Below, piece by piece: positions 17,806 through 26,074 of a stretch of DNA of 64,000 nt; the stretch's first letter is position 1, and each line of letters opens with the position of its first letter. The notes beneath the pieces are model-generated. The model ran no database searches. It saw nothing but the letters and a program-made list of their open reading frames with translations, and was not told where the DNA came from. Made by a program: the position numbers and the translations under genes. The stretch comes from Lysinibacillus sp. BPa_S21 (GTDB lineage Bacteria; Bacillota; Bacilli; Bacillales_A; Planococcaceae). The DNA lies in NCBI RefSeq assembly GCF_023337795.1, contig NZ_JALIRS010000005.1, forward strand, positions 1 to 64,000, read 5' to 3'.

Positions 17806-18660
17806 TTACAATCCTTCTTTCACATTAAAGATACAATTATCAATTAAACGCGTTTTACCAATATAGACGGCTGCAGCTAAAAGCACTTGCTCCGTCTCAG
17901 CAATTACGGGTGTTAAATCTGGATACGCTAAAAGTTCAATATAGTCTATACGACCGTGTGTACGTGCCGCGATATGTGCCTTTGCTTTAGCAAGTGCATT
18001 CGCCGCATCCCTATTCGATAAAAAGCTATCACGAGCAAGCTGTAGCGCTTCATTAATGGCTGGTGCCTCAAGACGCTCCGCTTCACTTAAATACACATTA
18101 CGAGAGGATTTCGCTAAACCGTCTTCCTCACGTACAATGGGTACTACACGCATGTCCAAAGGGAAATTAAAATCTCGTACCATCGTCGCAATAATTGCAA
18201 CCTGCTGTGCATCTTTTTGTCCGAAATATGCTCGTGTCGGCTGTGCTAGGTGAAATAATTTTGCAACGACTTGTAAAACGCCATCAAAATGTCCTGGTCG
18301 GCTTGCCCCACAAAGAATGGTTGCCTGTTCACCCGCATGAATACGAATACCACCATTATGCGGATACATTTCTTCAACACTCGGTGCGAAAACAATATCT
18401 ACACCGGCAGACTCTGCTAAAGCAGTATCCCTTGGCAAATCACGAGGGTAGCTTTCAAAGTCTTCATCTGGTCCAAATTGTGTTGGATTGACAAATATGC
18501 TCATCACGACTAAATCATTTTCAGCCCAAGCTGTTTTTGCTAGCGTTAAATGGCCCTCATGTAAATACCCCATTGTTGGAACAAGTCCAATTGTTTTTTG
18601 AGCTTCCTTAGCTGCTTGGATTTCTACGGTTAATGCTTGGATAGTAGTTACGACTTTCAT
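17806..18660 (-). CDS. panC: Pantothenate synthetase
   Basis: A 284-residue enzyme that joins pantoate and beta-alanine using ATP. It has the nucleotidyltransferase signature TMGYLHEGH (HxGH-like) near residue 31 and the KSSRNVYLS motif near 185. Length is normal. Its ATG overlaps the panB stop by one base (TAATG), so translation is coupled. Confidence 0.97.
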   Translation of the reverse strand: MKVVTTIQALTVEIQAAKEAQKTIGLVPTMGYLHEGHLTLAKTAWAENDLVVMSIFVNPTQFGPDEDFESYPRDLPRDTALAESAGVDIVFAPSVEEMYPHNGGIRIHAGEQATILCGASRPGHFDGVLQVVAKLFHLAQPTRAYFGQKDAQQVAIIATMVRDFNFPLDMRVVPIVREEDGLAKSSRNVYLSEAERLEAPAINEALQLARDSFLSNRDAANALAKAKAHIAARTHGRIDYIELLAYPDLTPVIAETEQVLLAAAVYIGKTRLIDNCIFNVKEGL

Positions 18661-19499
18661 TACTTTACGCCCCCATATAACTGATCCAATGCTTCCTCTT
18701 TCATCGTGAAGGAATGCTTTGGCGTCGGGAATGTACCTGTCTTTACCGCTTCTACGTAACTAGCAATTCCACGGCTTGCTTCTTGCCCCATATTAGCAAA
18801 CTGTTCCACAAATTTTGGTACATGATGTGAACCGTAGCTTAACATGTCATGATAAACTAATACTTGTCCATCAGCCTCAACACCAGCTCCAATGCCGATT
18901 GTTGGAATAATGAGATTAGCGGATACCATCTCTGTTAACTGATGCGGAATACATTCTAAGACGACTGCACATGCTCCAGCCTCTTGACATTTTTTTGCAT
19001 CTTCTATGAGTTTCGTTGCCTGTTCAGCTGTTTTACCCTGAACTTTGTAGCCACCGAGCACTCCTGCTGATTGAGGTAGTAAACCTAAATGGGCTACCAC
19101 CGGAATGCCAGCTGACGTTAATTTACGAATTGCTGGTAGAACATCGTCTGCTCCCTCTAACTTTAGCGCATCTGCTCCTGTTTCTTGCATCATGGATACT
19201 GCCGTTTTCAACGTCTCGTTTACATCACCGTGGTATGAACCAAATGGCATATCCACAACAACAAACGTATCCTTCGCCCCACGGCGCACTGCTTTTGCAT
19301 GATGAACCATATCGGCTACTGTTACCGGCATTGTAGAATCATAACCTAGAACGACCATACCTAGTGAATCTCCCACTAGAATCATGTCGACGCCTGCTTC
19401 TTCAGCAAATTTTGCAGCTGGATAATCGTATGCAGTGAGCATAACGATTTTCTCACCCGCTCCCTTCATCTTTAAAAAATCTGAAGTTGTTTTCATCAT
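18660..19499 (-). CDS. panB: 3-methyl-2-oxobutanoate hydroxymethyltransferase
   Basis: A 279-residue Mg-dependent barrel enzyme that transfers a hydroxymethyl group from methylene-tetrahydrofolate to ketoisovalerate, giving ketopantoate. Conserved [20 protein letters not shown] (metal Asp) and GIGAG segments are present. The ATG at 19499 has AAAAAGGAGGACTAC; a second ATG follows at once. It is first in panBCD and is preceded by a 280-base leader with stacked hairpins and an intrinsic terminator. Confidence 0.97.
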   Translation of the reverse strand: MMKTTSDFLKMKGAGEKIVMLTAYDYPAAKFAEEAGVDMILVGDSLGMVVLGYDSTMPVTVADMVHHAKAVRRGAKDTFVVVDMPFGSYHGDVNETLKTAVSMMQETGADALKLEGADDVLPAIRKLTSAGIPVVAHLGLLPQSAGVLGGYKVQGKTAEQATKLIEDAKKCQEAGACAVVLECIPHQLTEMVSANLIIPTIGIGAGVEADGQVLVYHDMLSYGSHHVPKFVEQFANMGQEASRGIASYVEAVKTGTFPTPKHSFTMKEEALDQLYGGVK

Positions 19500-19782
19500 G
19501 TAGTCCTCCTTTTTAAGGGAAGAAAACAGAAAAACCCCACTGTTCCTAAAATGGACAGAAGGGTAGTGTTTCGTTCGTCACCAAAAATCACCTCTCGTTG
19601 TTGAGTAGAGGCCATAACTTAATAAAGGGAGGTAATCAAATGAATTGCCGTTCCATTAAATTAAGTTATATTTTTGAACGCTTGTTTTCTTCCGTCCCTG
19701 TCATTAAAAGATCAAGGCAGATATTTTTGTAAATTGTTCTTGCGTTTTGAAGGTGCCGTTCACAAAAGGATACTGCCCTTCA
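19500..19782 (-). promoter_or_regulatory. Structured panB leader, candidate attenuator or pan-type riboregulator
   Basis: In minus-strand order: a hairpin TGAAGG/CCTTCA (19748-19782); a long stem ATAACTTAAT/ATTAAGTTAT (19614-19669) enclosing GGAACGGCAATTC; a small hairpin CCTCT/AGAGG (19591-19611); then a terminator (19530-19563) 31 bases before panB. GAACGGCA occurs in both of the first two hairpins. Inside the long stem CCTCCCTTT could pair with the panB ribosome binding site AAAGGAGG. The pan RNA motif is known upstream of panB in Firmicutes with tandem hairpins; I cannot confirm membership by eye. Confidence 0.6.
19530..19563 (-). terminator. Intrinsic terminator inside the panB leader
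   Basis: CCCTTCTGTCC pairs with GGAACAGTGGGG (one bulge and one mismatch) around ATTTTA, followed by TTTTTCTG. It precedes the panB start rather than following a gene, so it implies premature termination control. Confidence 0.75.
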
Positions 19783-19788
19783 GCACAT

Positions 19789-19818
19789 ACTATAACAGAT
19801 TTTCCTAGTAATCTTCAA
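19789..19818 (-). promoter_or_regulatory. Probable panB promoter
   Basis: TTGAAG and TATAGT with an 18-bp spacer. A start about 7 bases downstream would place the first leader hairpin at the very 5' end of the transcript. Confidence 0.6.
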
Positions 19819-19860
19819 ATATTATTTTCTAATAATTACGATCAATAAAGATTTCCAATT

Positions 19861-20622
19861 TCAAACCGTTTGTTTCTGAAAGTTTGATTTTCGATACACT
19901 TCAAACACTGTAAATAGGAACAGGGCAAATAAAAATGTGAATAAACCAGACATTACATTTGTCACTGGTACAAAGACATTCCAAAATGAATTAATGAAAG
20001 TGTGGAAAATAATACATATAAAAATACTTTTAGTGGAGAGGTAAATGATTGTTAATAAAAAGGAAAGCGCTAAAGCTGTTAGAGAAAACCAAAGGAAGTT
20101 CATGTTCATTTGATTGGATCCAATAACAAACCATAATGGCAGATGCCAGATTGCCCAAATAACGCCCACAATTATTGTACTGGTGAAAGGAGACCACCTT
20201 TTTTGTAATGTGGGCTGTAAAAAACCACGCCAGCCAATTTCCTCCAATCCTCCGCCAATAATCATGATTGGCAATTCTAGTAACGCCAGATACATTGGAT
20301 TCTCCATAGTTGCCCCGCCCCATAACGTTGGTAAAAAACAAGCCGCAAATGCCAATCCGATTGCAAGTATGTACCAAGAGACAGGATGCTTAGGATTTTT
20401 CACATTAAAGATAAATGATTTGAACTCTTCTTTAGTCGAATATTTCTTTTTCAACCAAATCTCACAAATTGCAGGAGTAATGCCGCCGAGAATAAATAAT
20501 AGCATTGATATTGCATTGCCAAACTTCAAAATATTTACCTGTGTTAATAAGGCTAAACTGCCCCATATGATCCAAGACGTAGCTAAGGTATAAAATAGAA
20601 ATCTTCTTATCTCTACTCCCAA
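19861..20622 (-). CDS. CPBP-family intramembrane metalloprotease (Abi-like)
   Basis: A 253-residue membrane protein with about eight helices. It has the CPBP motifs EEIGWRG (EExxxR) near residue 137, IWHLPLW and IIFHTFIN, which form the intramembrane metal site. Bacterial members process membrane proteins or give self-immunity to bacteriocins; the target here is unknown. The best start is TTG at 20622: GGGGAGG lies seven bases upstream and spans the end of the TetR gene, whose stop is 2 bases away. The two genes are therefore an operon and the TetR protein probably controls the protease. Confidence 0.85.
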   Translation of the reverse strand: MGVEIRRFLFYTLATSWIIWGSLALLTQVNILKFGNAISMLLFILGGITPAICEIWLKKKYSTKEEFKSFIFNVKNPKHPVSWYILAIGLAFAACFLPTLWGGATMENPMYLALLELPIMIIGGGLEEIGWRGFLQPTLQKRWSPFTSTIIVGVIWAIWHLPLWFVIGSNQMNMNFLWFSLTALALSFLLTIIYLSTKSIFICIIFHTFINSFWNVFVPVTNVMSGLFTFLFALFLFTVFEVYRKSNFQKQTV

Positions 20623-20624
20623 CT

Positions 20625-21296
20625 TTAATCCTCCCCTTCTTTCGTACCCAATAGTAATAATACGGATTTGCAAAGTGTATTCATCAATCGAATCTCATCA
20701 AACTGCACTTGATCATTTGAGAACATCCCGTAACATTTTTGCAAGACAACGTCTCTCACAATGCCATCAATGGATGTCATCATAAAGGTAGATAAATCCT
20801 CTATCGACACTTCAGGCTTAAAGTATCCTGAAGAAATCCCCTTTTGGATTGAATGAAAAACTTGTTGCATCAAATATTGCCCACTTTCATTCTCATAAAT
20901 GCTCGATAAAATTTTCTTTTCTCTTTCTGGATTGTTAGCAAATAAAATCGTAAGCTCAAATTGAATTTTTCCGACTGTTGATACGTTTTCCTTCATGTAT
21001 TCTCCAAGAAAATTAAATAATTTAATGATTGTTTTTGTGGGAGAATTACTCGTATCTGTAATTCCATCGATCATATGTTTATAGTCTGCGTTAGTATTTA
21101 CTTGATTAATAACATCAACAAGTATTTCATCCAGGTCTGAATAATAACGATAAATCCCACCTTGACTTACCCCTGACGCTTTAATAATATCCCTCATCGT
21201 AATGTCGTAGAGTGGCTTCACTTTACATACTGTTATAGCTGCTTCTAAAATGCTGTTTTTCTTTTCCTGTACATATTCATGGCTTACCTTTGGCAT
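20625..21296 (-). CDS. TetR-family repressor
   Basis: A 223-residue protein with the N-terminal TetR helix-turn-helix (MRDIIKASGVSQGGIYRYYS, about residues 33-52) and a helical ligand domain that I cannot assign. It is cotranscribed with the CPBP protease. A perfect palindrome lies 22 bp upstream of its start with a degenerate second copy further up, which suits autorepression. It diverges from the PadR gene. Confidence 0.88.
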   Translation of the reverse strand: MPKVSHEYVQEKKNSILEAAITVCKVKPLYDITMRDIIKASGVSQGGIYRYYSDLDEILVDVINQVNTNADYKHMIDGITDTSNSPTKTIIKLFNFLGEYMKENVSTVGKIQFELTILFANNPEREKKILSSIYENESGQYLMQQVFHSIQKGISSGYFKPEVSIEDLSTFMMTSIDGIVRDVVLQKCYGMFSNDQVQFDEIRLMNTLCKSVLLLLGTKEGED

Positions 21297-21317
21297 ATTT
21301 TCTACCTCCGAACATTT

Positions 21318-21339
21318 AAAATGACACAGTTGTCATTTT
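21318..21339. promoter_or_regulatory. Palindromic operator 1 upstream of the TetR gene
   Basis: AAAATGACA CAGT TGTCATTTT is a perfect 9+4+9 inverted repeat beginning 22 bp before the tetR-like ATG. Position and symmetry are those of a TetR-family autoregulatory site. Confidence 0.7.
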
Positions 21340-21371
21340 TATCGTAATCAATATTCCTTTTATTGTCAACA

Positions 21372-21395
21372 AAAAGTGACACCACTATCATTTTT
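21372..21395. promoter_or_regulatory. Degenerate operator 2
   Basis: AAAAGTGACA CCAC TATCATTTTT repeats the design of operator 1 with mismatches. Its centre lies about 55 bp further upstream. It may be a second, weaker site that also reaches the divergent PadR promoter. Confidence 0.5.
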
Positions 21396-21414
21396 ATTTT
21401 TCACTTAAAAAAAT

Positions 21415-21469
21415 TTGACAATTAAATGTGATATGTAATATACTTCCACCATACTATACGACGTATAAT
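21415..21469 (+). promoter_or_regulatory. Probable promoter and PadR operator
   Basis: TTGACA (21415-21420) is followed by TAATAT (21436-21441), a short 15-bp spacer. Downstream, TATAC GAC GTATA (21455-21467) is a perfect inverted repeat before the PadR gene, as expected for PadR self-repression. A second -10-like TATAAT overlaps its right arm. Confidence 0.5.
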
Positions 21470-21509
21470 ATAAAATCTTGTATGGTAAATCATTGTGAGG
21501 TGAGGAAAG

Positions 21510-21830
21510 ATGACATTTCAGCTTGGCTCAGCTTTGCTTGACGCTTGTGTACTCGCCATCGTCGATAAAGAGGATGCTTACGGCTACTCATTAACACAGC
21601 AAATACAATCTGTGATGGATATATCAGAATCTACGCTGTACCCAGTATTACGTCGTTTACAAAAAGCAGATTGCTTAACAACTTACGATCAGCCCTACCA
21701 AGGCAGGAATAGACGCTATTACCAAATTACTGATCAAGGTCGAATACGATTGCTGGAACTATTAAAAGAATGGCAAAAGTATAAAGAAATGGTTGATTGT
21801 GTACTTTTAGGAGGGAAATATGATGAATAG
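21510..21830 (+). CDS. PadR-family transcriptional regulator
   Basis: A 106-residue winged-helix repressor. The N-terminus contains DKEDAYGYSLTQQIQ and the PadR signature SESTLYPVLRRLQKADCL. It belongs to the short PadR group that commonly pairs with HAAS-domain membrane proteins, exactly as here. The site GGTGAGGAAAG precedes the ATG. Its last 11 bases overlap the next gene. Confidence 0.92.
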   Translation: MTFQLGSALLDACVLAIVDKEDAYGYSLTQQIQSVMDISESTLYPVLRRLQKADCLTTYDQPYQGRNRRYYQITDQGRIRLLELLKEWQKYKEMVDCVLLGGKYDE

Positions 21831-22422
21831 AGCAAGCTTTTTGAAGAAGCTACGGGGGAAATTACAACGCCTTCCAGCGCATGAGATTGATGCTGCGCTT
21901 GCCTATTATGAGGAATATTTCGATGAAGCAGGAGAAGAAAACGAACAGCGGGTCATTCAACAACTTGGCTCCCCTTCTCATGTTGCATCACAAATAATGG
22001 CGGACTATGCATTAAAGGATTTAGAAGTAACTTCAACTTCAACTAAGAAGAATGTTTCTGCGATTTGGCTTATCATTCTAGCAATCTTATCTGCCCCACT
22101 TTCATTACCGTTACTTGTAGTTGCTATAGCACTTATTTTTTCATTTGGAGCAGTAATATTCAGTGTTATTATTGCGATTATCGCAACTATGCTTGGTATC
22201 TTTTTCGGTGGAATTGTTGCACTTATTTCGGGCTTCTTCATTTTAACTCAGCACTGGCAGACAGCGATACTCTTTATGGGTGTTGGCTTTATTGTTACGG
22301 GTCTTGGCATCCTGCTTTTCCCAATCGTTGCTCGTTTAATCAAAACAATCGTTGTTGTTTGTGTTGAAGCGTTAGGTAAACTATTCCATAAAATGACGAA
22401 GAAACGGAAGGTGGGATATTAA
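21820..22422 (+). CDS. HAAS/DUF1700 domain membrane protein
   Basis: A 200-residue protein. Residues 1-65 are the helical HAAS (DUF1700) signature: FLKKLRGKLQRLP, then AYYEEYFDEAG and a QLGSP segment. Three to four helices follow. Such proteins are encoded next to PadR regulators and DUF4097 proteins and are thought to act in envelope processes; the biochemical role is unknown. GGAGG precedes two adjacent ATG codons (21820 and 21823); the second has the better spacing. Stop and next start overlap as TAATG. Confidence 0.88.
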   Translation: MMNRASFLKKLRGKLQRLPAHEIDAALAYYEEYFDEAGEENEQRVIQQLGSPSHVASQIMADYALKDLEVTSTSTKKNVSAIWLIILAILSAPLSLPLLVVAIALIFSFGAVIFSVIIAIIATMLGIFFGGIVALISGFFILTQHWQTAILFMGVGFIVTGLGILLFPIVARLIKTIVVVCVEALGKLFHKMTKKRKVGY

Positions 22423-23255
22423 TGACGTCTCGACATACCCATATCGCCATTACTATGATTGCTTTCGGCATACTATTAGCCCTAGTTGGTTATTTCTCCG
22501 GTGGGAAATGGAGTTTTGTGCTAACTGATGAAGGCATCCAATTGCCACAGAATAATACACTAATCAATAATACCTACAAACTAGATGATTTCACTAACCT
22601 CAAAGTGATCAATACCTATGGAGATGTTGAAATTATTGCTAGTGATCGTTTTACATTAGAAACAAATGTTGTTGAAGAAGATGATGTGACGTACAGTATA
22701 AAAGATCATACATTAACTGTTGAAACAAAGGCTAAGAAGAAGAAAGGTTTTGAATTCGGATTTGGTAACTTCAGAACTCCTTCCATCAAAATCTATGTTC
22801 CTTCAGATGTAAAATTGAAAAACGTTGTCCTCGATAGTAATTTTGGGGATACAATCATTCGTGGTTTGCATTATCAGGAGTTAAATCTCATTGAAGATTT
22901 TGGAGACATTATAATTAAAGACACTGCTGGTGAGAAAACAGAGATTACACAATCATTTGGTGATATGAAGCTACAACAATTTTCAAGTAATGGATTCGTC
23001 GCCGAAAGTGAGCATGGTGATATTATCATTGATGGAACATTAAATGGTTCATCCACTATTACATCTAACTTTGGTGATGCTATACTTCACTTACAAAATA
23101 AAAAAAGTGAACTTGGCTATGAATTACAAACTGACTTCGGGGATCTTATAGTTGATAAGAAGGATCAAAATAGCAAGGTATCGCAATCTTTTAACGGTGA
23201 TAACCAGCTTAAAGTAAATCTTTCATATGGTGACTTACAGTTAACGTTGAAATAA
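22422..23255 (+). CDS. DUF4097 family beta-strand repeat protein
   Basis: A 277-residue protein with one N-terminal membrane anchor (about 7-27) and an extracytoplasmic DUF4097 domain. The domain is visibly repetitive: short strands ending in FGD or GD recur (TYGDVEI, NFGDTII, DFGDIII, SFGDMKL, EHGDIII, NFGDAIL, DFGDLIV, SYGDLQL). This suggests a right-handed beta solenoid. Related proteins include LiaG-type envelope-stress partners. It is the third gene of the PadR operon and ends in a clear terminator. Confidence 0.88.
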   Translation: MTSRHTHIAITMIAFGILLALVGYFSGGKWSFVLTDEGIQLPQNNTLINNTYKLDDFTNLKVINTYGDVEIIASDRFTLETNVVEEDDVTYSIKDHTLTVETKAKKKKGFEFGFGNFRTPSIKIYVPSDVKLKNVVLDSNFGDTIIRGLHYQELNLIEDFGDIIIKDTAGEKTEITQSFGDMKLQQFSSNGFVAESEHGDIIIDGTLNGSSTITSNFGDAILHLQNKKSELGYELQTDFGDLIVDKKDQNSKVSQSFNGDNQLKVNLSYGDLQLTLK

Positions 23256-23290
23256 AGGAAGTATACTAAGATACAATTTTCTTCACTTAT

Positions 23291-23325
23291 AAGGCAGAAT
23301 TACAATTTTGTAATTCTGCCTTTTT
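23291..23325 (+). terminator. Terminator of the PadR-HAAS-DUF4097 operon
   Basis: GGCAGAATTACA and TGTAATTCTGCC pair around a short loop, followed by TTTTT. It starts 36 bp after the operon's last stop. Confidence 0.93.
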
Positions 23326-23533
23326 AGTATGATTTTTATAAGATTAAGTTCCTTCTTTTGACCAATAGTAAGAATTTTCTATTTATTATATAATATTTCA
23401 ATACCCATATGAATGAATGTTTTTAGTAAGGAATTTTCATCAGAGTAGTAAGTTAAGACAGAATCTGAGGTAATTCAAGTCAGTTACGCCCTGTTATCTT
23501 GGAGAAAAAAATACGATTATTGAGGTGATCAAT

Positions 23534-24058
23534 ATGAAAATTAGAAAAGCAAACATTGAAGATGCTCAAGGTATCGGAAAAGTACATGTTGACAGTTGGC
23601 GAACAACTTATAAAGGCATTCTTCCAGATGATTTTTTGAATAATTTATCTTACGAGCAGCGAACGGAGCTATGGAAGAAGAATATTTCAGATGCTACGAA
23701 TTATGTACTGGTGGCTGAAAACGAACAAGGTGAAATAATCGGCTTTGTAACTGGTGGCACACGAAAAACTAATTCAGTACCGAATGCAACCGATTTAACC
23801 TCTATCTATCTTTTAGAAGAATATCAAGGAAAGGGAGTCGGGAAGCAACTACTCAAAGAAATATTCGTCTATTTTAATCAAAAAGGATACGAAAAAGTAT
23901 TTGTTGAAGTATTAGCAGAAAATAAAACACGTGATTTCTATGAATATTATGGAGCACAATACGTCAATAACACCGAAATTAAAATTGGCGGAAAAATAGT
24001 AGAAGAGCTTATTTATGTATGGAATGATATTGATCAGGTTAAAGAAAAAATAAAGTAG
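23534..24058 (+). CDS. GNAT-family N-acetyltransferase
   Basis: A 174-residue acetyltransferase. It begins KIRKANIEDAQGIGKVHVDSW, a standard GNAT N-terminus. Strand beta4 and the acetyl-CoA loop are at LTSIYLLEEYQGKGVGKQLL (Q-x-G-x-G), about residues 95-115. The substrate is unknown. The ATG at 23534 has GAGGTGATCAAT; an upstream in-frame GTG is inside that site. A promising but broken small frame follows 29 bp downstream. Confidence 0.9.
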   Translation: MKIRKANIEDAQGIGKVHVDSWRTTYKGILPDDFLNNLSYEQRTELWKKNISDATNYVLVAENEQGEIIGFVTGGTRKTNSVPNATDLTSIYLLEEYQGKGVGKQLLKEIFVYFNQKGYEKVFVEVLAENKTRDFYEYYGAQYVNNTEIKIGGKIVEELIYVWNDIDQVKEKIK

Positions 24059-24087
24059 AGAGCTATTTATCATTGGAGGGGCTTGAA

Positions 24088-24168
24088 ATGAAAACTATAG
24101 CGGGAACAATCTCTTTATCTGTTTCCTTTATTTGCCATCAAGGGCAAATACCCGCGAAGCAAGGGTAA
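24088..24168 (+). pseudogene. Short frame with strong ribosome binding site, apparently broken by a repeat array
   Basis: TTGGAGGGGCTTGAA precedes an ATG that opens 26 codons (MKTIAGTISLSVSFIC, then QGQIPAKQG) and stops inside the second unit of the 21-bp array. The initiation signal is too good for chance, but the product is very short and its C-terminus is repeat-encoded. It could be a gene cut off by the array, or a genuine microprotein. Confidence 0.3.
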
Positions 24169-24192
24169 ATACCCGCGGAGCAAGGGGTATTC
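24130..24192. repeat. Tandem array of 21-bp units (GGGCAAATACCCGCG type)
   Basis: Two complete units, 24142-24162 and 24163-24183, differ at two positions. A partial third begins GGGGTATTC. TATTTGCC and GGCAAATA at the left edge also form a hairpin. The period is again exactly 21 bp. Confidence 0.8.
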
Positions 24193-24375
24193 ATCCATAC
24201 GAAATCCCTAGGAAGAGCGGAAAAATGGCTTCATATAGTCCACTAAATTTTCGGATAAGTGGTAAACACGATTTTTATAAGAACCTGTATAGGGAAATTG
24301 AAACTTTCTAAGTATTTTACTAATACTTTCTCTTATTTTCTTTAGACAAGACTACAAACGAGAAAAATAAATATA

Positions 24376-24410
24376 AAAGAACGTATATTATTCGAAAATA
24401 TACGTTCTTT
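24376..24410. terminator. Bidirectional terminator between the GNAT gene and birA
   Basis: AAAGAACGTATATT and AATATACGTTCTTT form a 14-bp perfect stem. A/T runs at both sides of the base serve either direction. It lies between converging genes. Apart from this and the array, 24193-24375 shows nothing. Confidence 0.85.
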
Positions 24411-24432
24411 AGTATGCTTGTCATTTGTGTTT

Positions 24433-25416
24433 CTATAAAATTTTTATATCTCCAGCATAAATTGTCCGGACTGTGCCATTATCCTCTGTTAGCTGTAGTA
24501 CACCTTCATCTGTAATCCCACTGGCAATGCCTTCAAAGCGTCCACGTAAAGTTGTTACTTCAATCCGTTGTCCAATCGTACATGACATTTGTTCCCATAG
24601 CTTTTTAATGCTAGCAAAGCCCTCCTTCACGTATAATTCCGTGAATTGTTCTAAGTATTGTAAAATGGACGCAACAAGGGCCGCACGATTAATTTCCTCA
24701 CCCGCTTCTAAACGTAAAGATGTAGCTATATCAGCAATTTCTGGGGAGAAATCTGATTCGACCTGATTTGCATTAAGACCTATGCCAACTAGTAGTGCTT
24801 GTACACGGTCTGCCTCAGCCTGCATCTCTGTTAATATCCCTGTACATTTTTTACCGTTAATGAGCAAATCATTTGGCCATTTAATGGCTGGTTCAATTTG
24901 TTTATATAATGTTTTTATCGCCATCGTAACCGCAACGGCTACAACAAGCGTATATGATGAAGCTTGCTGCGGAGTAACATCCGGTCTAACTATTATAGTC
25001 ATCCAAACCCCTGTGCCATTTACTGATTCCCATGGACGTGCCATACGACCACGACCAGCAGTTTGCTCCTCCCCGATTATAATCGTGCCATGAGGAGCGC
25101 CTTCTTGTGCAAGCTTATGGGCGATTATTTGTGTTGAATCTACAACATCAAAATAATGAATTTCACGTCCAAAATGTTCTGTATTTAAAAATAGTTCAAT
25201 TTGTGTTGGACTTAAGCTATTTGGCACACCCGTCAGTACATAGCCCTTTTTCTTTACAGTTTCAAATGTATAGCCTTCCTCTTGTAGTGACTGCATATGC
25301 TTCCACACAGCTGTACGTGATACTCCAAGGGCATCTGCTAGCTCCTGACCCGAAACCGCTTCACCATTAGCAGCTAATATTCTTTTTAAAATTTCATCCT
25401 TCATAGATATACTCAT
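24433..25416 (-). CDS. birA: Bifunctional biotin--[acetyl-CoA-carboxylase] ligase / biotin repressor
   Basis: A 327-residue protein. The N-terminal winged helix (about 20-65) contains SGQELADALGVSRTAVWKHM. The ligase domain has the biotin-adenylate loop TAGRGRMARPW and KWPNDLLING. It attaches biotin to carboxylases and, with its DNA-binding domain, can repress biotin genes. The start is taken at 25416 because AAAGGA is 9 bases upstream. In B. subtilis it sits between cca and panB; here accessory DNA lies on both sides. Confidence 0.95.
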   Translation of the reverse strand: MSISMKDEILKRILAANGEAVSGQELADALGVSRTAVWKHMQSLQEEGYTFETVKKKGYVLTGVPNSLSPTQIELFLNTEHFGREIHYFDVVDSTQIIAHKLAQEGAPHGTIIIGEEQTAGRGRMARPWESVNGTGVWMTIIVRPDVTPQQASSYTLVVAVAVTMAIKTLYKQIEPAIKWPNDLLINGKKCTGILTEMQAEADRVQALLVGIGLNANQVESDFSPEIADIATSLRLEAGEEINRAALVASILQYLEQFTELYVKEGFASIKKLWEQMSCTIGQRIEVTTLRGRFEGIASGITDEGVLQLTEDNGTVRTIYAGDIKIL

Positions 25417-25580
25417 GCTAATCAATCCTTTAGTAAACTCTGCTATTAGTTATTAGTAATTTTTGTTGTTCATTATCAATCTGAATTATATTAATCATAC
25501 TGTAAATTATGACAATTGACCACATTCTATCCTCAAATACTTATAGACACTATTTATTCGTTAATTTTAACTATTTTACT

Positions 25581-25695
25581 TAAGCCTTCGTTCCCCTATC
25601 GTTGATCCCCAAGGAGTCGCCCAGCATCCACTACAATCAACTTAGCACATGGTATGCTTTTTAACAAATGTCATCTCCAATTTTTGGTGATAAGC
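25581..25695 (+). repeat. Dispersed repeat family A, copy lacking the left part
   Basis: It starts at AGCCTTCGTTCCCCTATCG and has ATCCCCAAGGAGTCGCCCAG, then AATCAACTTA and the tail TTTTAACAAATGTCATC ... TTTTTGGTGATAAGC. The GGTTGATTTCCG start is missing. The rest of 25417-26029 is AT-rich with a hairpin at 25749-25784 (AGGAGCCGT .. ACGGCTCCT) and a possible gene remnant. Confidence 0.75.
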
Positions 25696-25748
25696 AAATA
25701 AATTATAGAAACAAACAAAGAGCTTAATTTAATAATAAGGAGCCGTCT

Positions 25749-25784
25749 CATTCATTTTTGAGAACGGCTCCTCGTTTAAAAATC
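25749..25784. other. Strong hairpin AGGAGCCGTCTCA / TGAGAACGGCTCCT
   Basis: A long stem with a small asymmetry and no good T run on either side. It has no gene immediately beside it. Similar hairpins follow transposase genes in some Bacilli, so it may be a relic of a lost insertion sequence. That is a guess. Confidence 0.4.
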
Positions 25785-25934
25785 AATGTTAATTTCATTT
25801 GATATTTCCTACTACATCTTACATGAATTTCAGCTATGTATATAAGTTTTCTAAACTTTATAATTGGTTTTGAAACGTAACTAATCAACGTGTTGACTCG
25901 ATATTTTAAAAATTAGTTTTATAAATCCAATTCA

Positions 25935-26015
25935 TTATCGAATAAAGTTTTCAACTTCTAATTCCTCTAAATATTTACGCAATCCTCGTTTCTTAATATG
26001 TTCACTCTGTAACAT
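25935..26015 (-). pseudogene. Possible C-terminal gene remnant (26 codons)
   Basis: The frame reads MLQSEHIKKRGLRKYLEELE, then VENFIR and a stop. It has gene-like charged helical composition but no ribosome binding site, and an in-frame stop lies just upstream next to the terminator of the secreted protein gene. It is most likely the tail of a gene replaced or truncated by insertion of that gene. Confidence 0.3.
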
Positions 26016-26029
26016 CCACAGATAATATT

Positions 26030-26059
26030 AAAAAGAGCAGCAAAATGCTACTCTTTTTT
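26030..26059 (-). terminator. Terminator of the secreted protein gene
   Basis: On the minus strand AAAAAAGAGTAGCA pairs with TGCTGCTCTTTTT around TTT, followed by T-rich sequence. A near-identical hairpin in the other orientation lies at 27496-27528. Confidence 0.9.
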
Positions 26060-26074
26060 AGTTAAATTCTATTT

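Noticed and set aside
19500..19800. T-box leader upstream of panB
   Set aside because: No convincing T-box antiterminator sequence (TGG-AACCGCG type) is present; the hairpins fit another kind of leader.
24120..24300. Recurring AAGTGGTAAA at about 10130, 14078 and 24250 as a regulatory motif
   Set aside because: Three matches to a 10-mer are suggestive, but flanking bases do not align and the neighbouring genes have nothing in common.
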